Shown: piece after piece, positions 62,368-64,000 of the stretch | Numbering within the stretch: the stretch's first letter is position 1 | Layout: every line of letters begins with the position of its first letter | Program-made: the position numbers and the translations under genes | The notes under the pieces: model-generated | Told to the model about the DNA's origin: nothing | Database searches by the model: none | What the model saw: the letters and a program-made list of their open reading frames with translations, nothing else | Source: Rhodobacter maris | GTDB lineage: Bacteria > Pseudomonadota > Alphaproteobacteria > Rhodobacterales > Rhodobacteraceae | DNA: 64,000 nucleotides | NCBI RefSeq assembly: GCF_900217815.1 | Contig: NZ_OBMT01000016.1 | Span: 1-64,000, forward strand | Direction: 5' to 3'

Positions 62368-64000
62368 TCAGATCCCGGTGACGCGGACGGCCTCGGAGGG
62401 TGTCACCCGCACCGTGCCAAGCTTTTTCACATGCGCCTCGATCACATCCCAGATCTGCGGCCCCTCCGTGCCCTCGGTCACCGAGGCCCAGCCCGCGACC
62501 GTATAGGCGCGCCCGGGCTCGACCGCGGCACCACTATCGGAAAGCTCCATGGCCGAAATCCGGCTGCCGATCGGCTGGCGGACATCGCAGGCGAAACGAA
62601 GGCCGCCGACCCGCACCATGTCGCCGCCCTGCTGGTAATAGGGATCGGTGTTGAAGATGTTGTCGGCCACGTCTTCGAGGATCGTCTTGAGCGTTTCGCC
62701 CGTCATTTCCGTGCGGTAGCACTGGCCATAGGTCATCGAGGTGACGGCGTGGATATCCTCGCGGGTGATCGCATCGCCCGGCAGAAGCGAGGGCCCCCAG
62801 CGCACGCCGGGAGAAAGGGCGATCTCGGCATCGCGTTCGGAGCGGATCGCATCGCAGATCAGATCGTCCCATGTGCCCTGAAAATTGCCGCGCCGATAAA
62901 GCAGGCTCTCGGTGGTGCCGATCTTTTCTTCTGCCTCGGCCTTGAAGGGCGCGCGCTCGGCCTCGATCAGCGCCGCCATCTCGGGGTCGGGCGGGAGCGC
63001 ATCGGAAAAGATCGGGATTAGCTTGTGGCGAAAGCCCATCATGCGGCCATCACGCACGTCCAGATCAATGCGGGAGACGAATTTTCCCATCGAGCCCGAG
63101 GCGATCAGGATCGTCTCGCCGATCAGCACCGGTTCTGGCACGGCGTCATGGGTGTGCCCCGTCAGGATTACATCGATCCCCTTGACGCGGCTCACCATCT
63201 TGCGGTCGACGTCAAAGCCGTTGTGGCTCAGGCACACCACGAGATCGGCGCCTTTCGCCCGCACCTCGTCGACCATCTGCTGCATCCGCTCCTCGCGGAT
63301 GCCGAAGCTGAACTCGGGGAACATCCATTTTGGATTGGCAATTGGCAGGTAAGGGAAGGCCTGACCGATCACCGCCACCTGCACGCCGCCGCGTTCGAAG
63401 ATCGTGTAGGGCGCAAGCGCGGGCTCGTCCCATTCCACGTCAAACACATTCGCGCCGAGGAAGGGAAAGTTGAGCCCGGTGTCGACCAGATCTTTCACGC
63501 GGTCCGCGCCAAAGGTCCATTCCCAATGCGAGGTCATGGCATCGACACCGAGAAGGTTCATGGCATTGACCATGTCCTGCCCTTTGGTGCGCAACGAGGT
63601 CATCGAGCCGTGCCACGTGTCGCCGCCATCGAGCAAAAGCGCTTCGGGCCGCGCCGCGCGAATGGCCTTGACCACAGTCGCAACCCGGTCAAGCCCGCCC
63701 ATCTTGCCGTAAGCCCGCCCGAGAGCAGTGAAATCCTCATAGGTGAGGGCATAGGCCTCGGGGCTCTCGGGGCGGATGCGGAACATCTCGAGGAAGGCCT
63801 TGCCCACCACATGCGGGGGCTGGCCGCGCACCGCGCCCACGCCGATGTTCCACTCGGGTTCGCGAAACCAGACCGGTTTCATCTGCGCATGGAGATCAGT
63901 CAGGTGGATCAGCGTCACATTGCCGAAATCCTCGAAGGCCAGCAGGTTTTCCGCATTGAGCGCCTGTTGTGCGGCCAGCTTGGACCAGTTGCCCACGCCC
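62368..64000 (-). CDS. soxB: SoxB thiosulfohydrolase, 5' end beyond the window
   Basis: This dimanganese enzyme of the periplasmic Sox cycle hydrolyses the terminal sulfate from sulfur carried on SoxYZ. About 540 codons are inside the window; the twin-arginine signal and first residues lie past 64000. Metallophosphoesterase motifs: VTLIHLTDLHAQMKPVW, LLLDGGDTWHGSMTSL, SHWEWTFGADR (the SoxB form of GNHE), VVCLSHNGFDVDRK and VILTGHTHDAVPEP. The C-terminal nucleotidase-like domain follows from about 370 (TWDDLICDAIRSERDAEIAL, TSMTYGQCYRTEMTGETLK). It is upstream of soxF in the same operon. Confidence 0.96.
   Translation of the reverse strand, partial: GVGNWSKLAAQQALNAENLLAFEDFGNVTLIHLTDLHAQMKPVWFREPEWNIGVGAVRGQPPHVVGKAFLEMFRIRPESPEAYALTYEDFTALGRAYGKMGGLDRVATVVKAIRAARPEALLLDGGDTWHGSMTSLRTKGQDMVNAMNLLGVDAMTSHWEWTFGADRVKDLVDTGLNFPFLGANVFDVEWDEPALAPYTIFERGGVQVAVIGQAFPYLPIANPKWMFPEFSFGIREERMQQMVDEVRAKGADLVVCLSHNGFDVDRKMVSRVKGIDVILTGHTHDAVPEPVLIGETILIASGSMGKFVSRIDLDVRDGRMMGFRHKLIPIFSDALPPDPEMAALIEAERAPFKAEAEEKIGTTESLLYRRGNFQGTWDDLICDAIRSERDAEIALSPGVRWGPSLLPGDAITREDIHAVTSMTYGQCYRTEMTGETLKTILEDVADNIFNTDPYYQQGGDMVRVGGLRFACDVRQPIGSRISAMELSDSGAAVEPGRAYTVAGWASVTEGTEGPQIWDVIEAHVKKLGTVRVTPSEAVRVTGI

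Noticed and set aside
1-64000. CRISPR arrays
   Set aside because: No series of regularly spaced short repeats was seen on either strand, and no cas-like gene is present.

Overview
The window is chromosomal DNA of a GC-rich alphaproteobacterium, most likely of the Rhodobacteraceae and close to Rhodobacter. The evidence is the divergent dctSR / dctPQM arrangement known from Rhodobacter capsulatus, a B12-dependent ribonucleotide reductase, an NDUFA9-type protein, DUF1489 and DUF1285 genes, and a thiosulfate-oxidation (sox) locus at the right edge. Genus and species cannot be fixed from this sequence alone.

Layout. 1-2790 is a decayed accessory end: an integrase fragment, an orphan membrane protein, an agmatinase fragment, and a drug/metabolite exporter gene that has lost its 5' end next to a 119-bp repeat. 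2846-8602 holds a TRAP dicarboxylate transporter (dctPQM) and its divergent two-component system (dctSR). 8634-9959 holds a sugar-isomerase-like gene and a DUF1285 gene. 10030-16773 is a translationally coupled MoxR / DUF58 / BatA-DUF4159 / membrane-protein operon. 16770-19626 holds DUF1489 and nrdJ. 19627-21212 is a small island with a frameshifted zinc-ribbon TIR protein and an IS110 remnant. 21213-26725 carries the complete dTDP-L-rhamnose pathway (rfbCBDA), a DUF2793 protein and a family 2 glycosyltransferase. 26726-36306 is mostly housekeeping: mtgA, gltB, a secreted protein, gltD, uppP and an NDUFA9-like protein. 36465-36804 is a tRNA-Leu(CAG) gene with an integrase scar. 36924-43747 holds a phosphatase and a peptide ABC transporter.

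43811-58954 is a surface-polysaccharide region. It contains two MurG-like glycosyltransferases flanking a GT4 enzyme, an ABC-exporter-like protein whose nucleotide-binding motifs are ruined, a stand-alone cyclic-nucleotide-binding-fold protein that lacks the canonical cAMP contacts, a deacetylase, a second GT4 enzyme, a secreted polysaccharide lyase, a nucleotide-sugar dehydrogenase, a KpsS-like protein and two tandem RgpF-like proteins. 59146-64000 begins the sulfur-oxidation locus: a YeeE/YedE transporter, a metallo-beta-lactamase-fold protein, soxF and a partial soxB.

Main points for a second look: the pseudo-ATPase plus pseudo-sensor pair inside the glycosyltransferase cassette; the TIR protein interrupted at a G5 run; and a 119-bp promoter-like element present in inverted orientation at the two ends of a 52-kb interval. 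At one end the element is fused to a truncated transporter gene and at the other it precedes a capsule gene.
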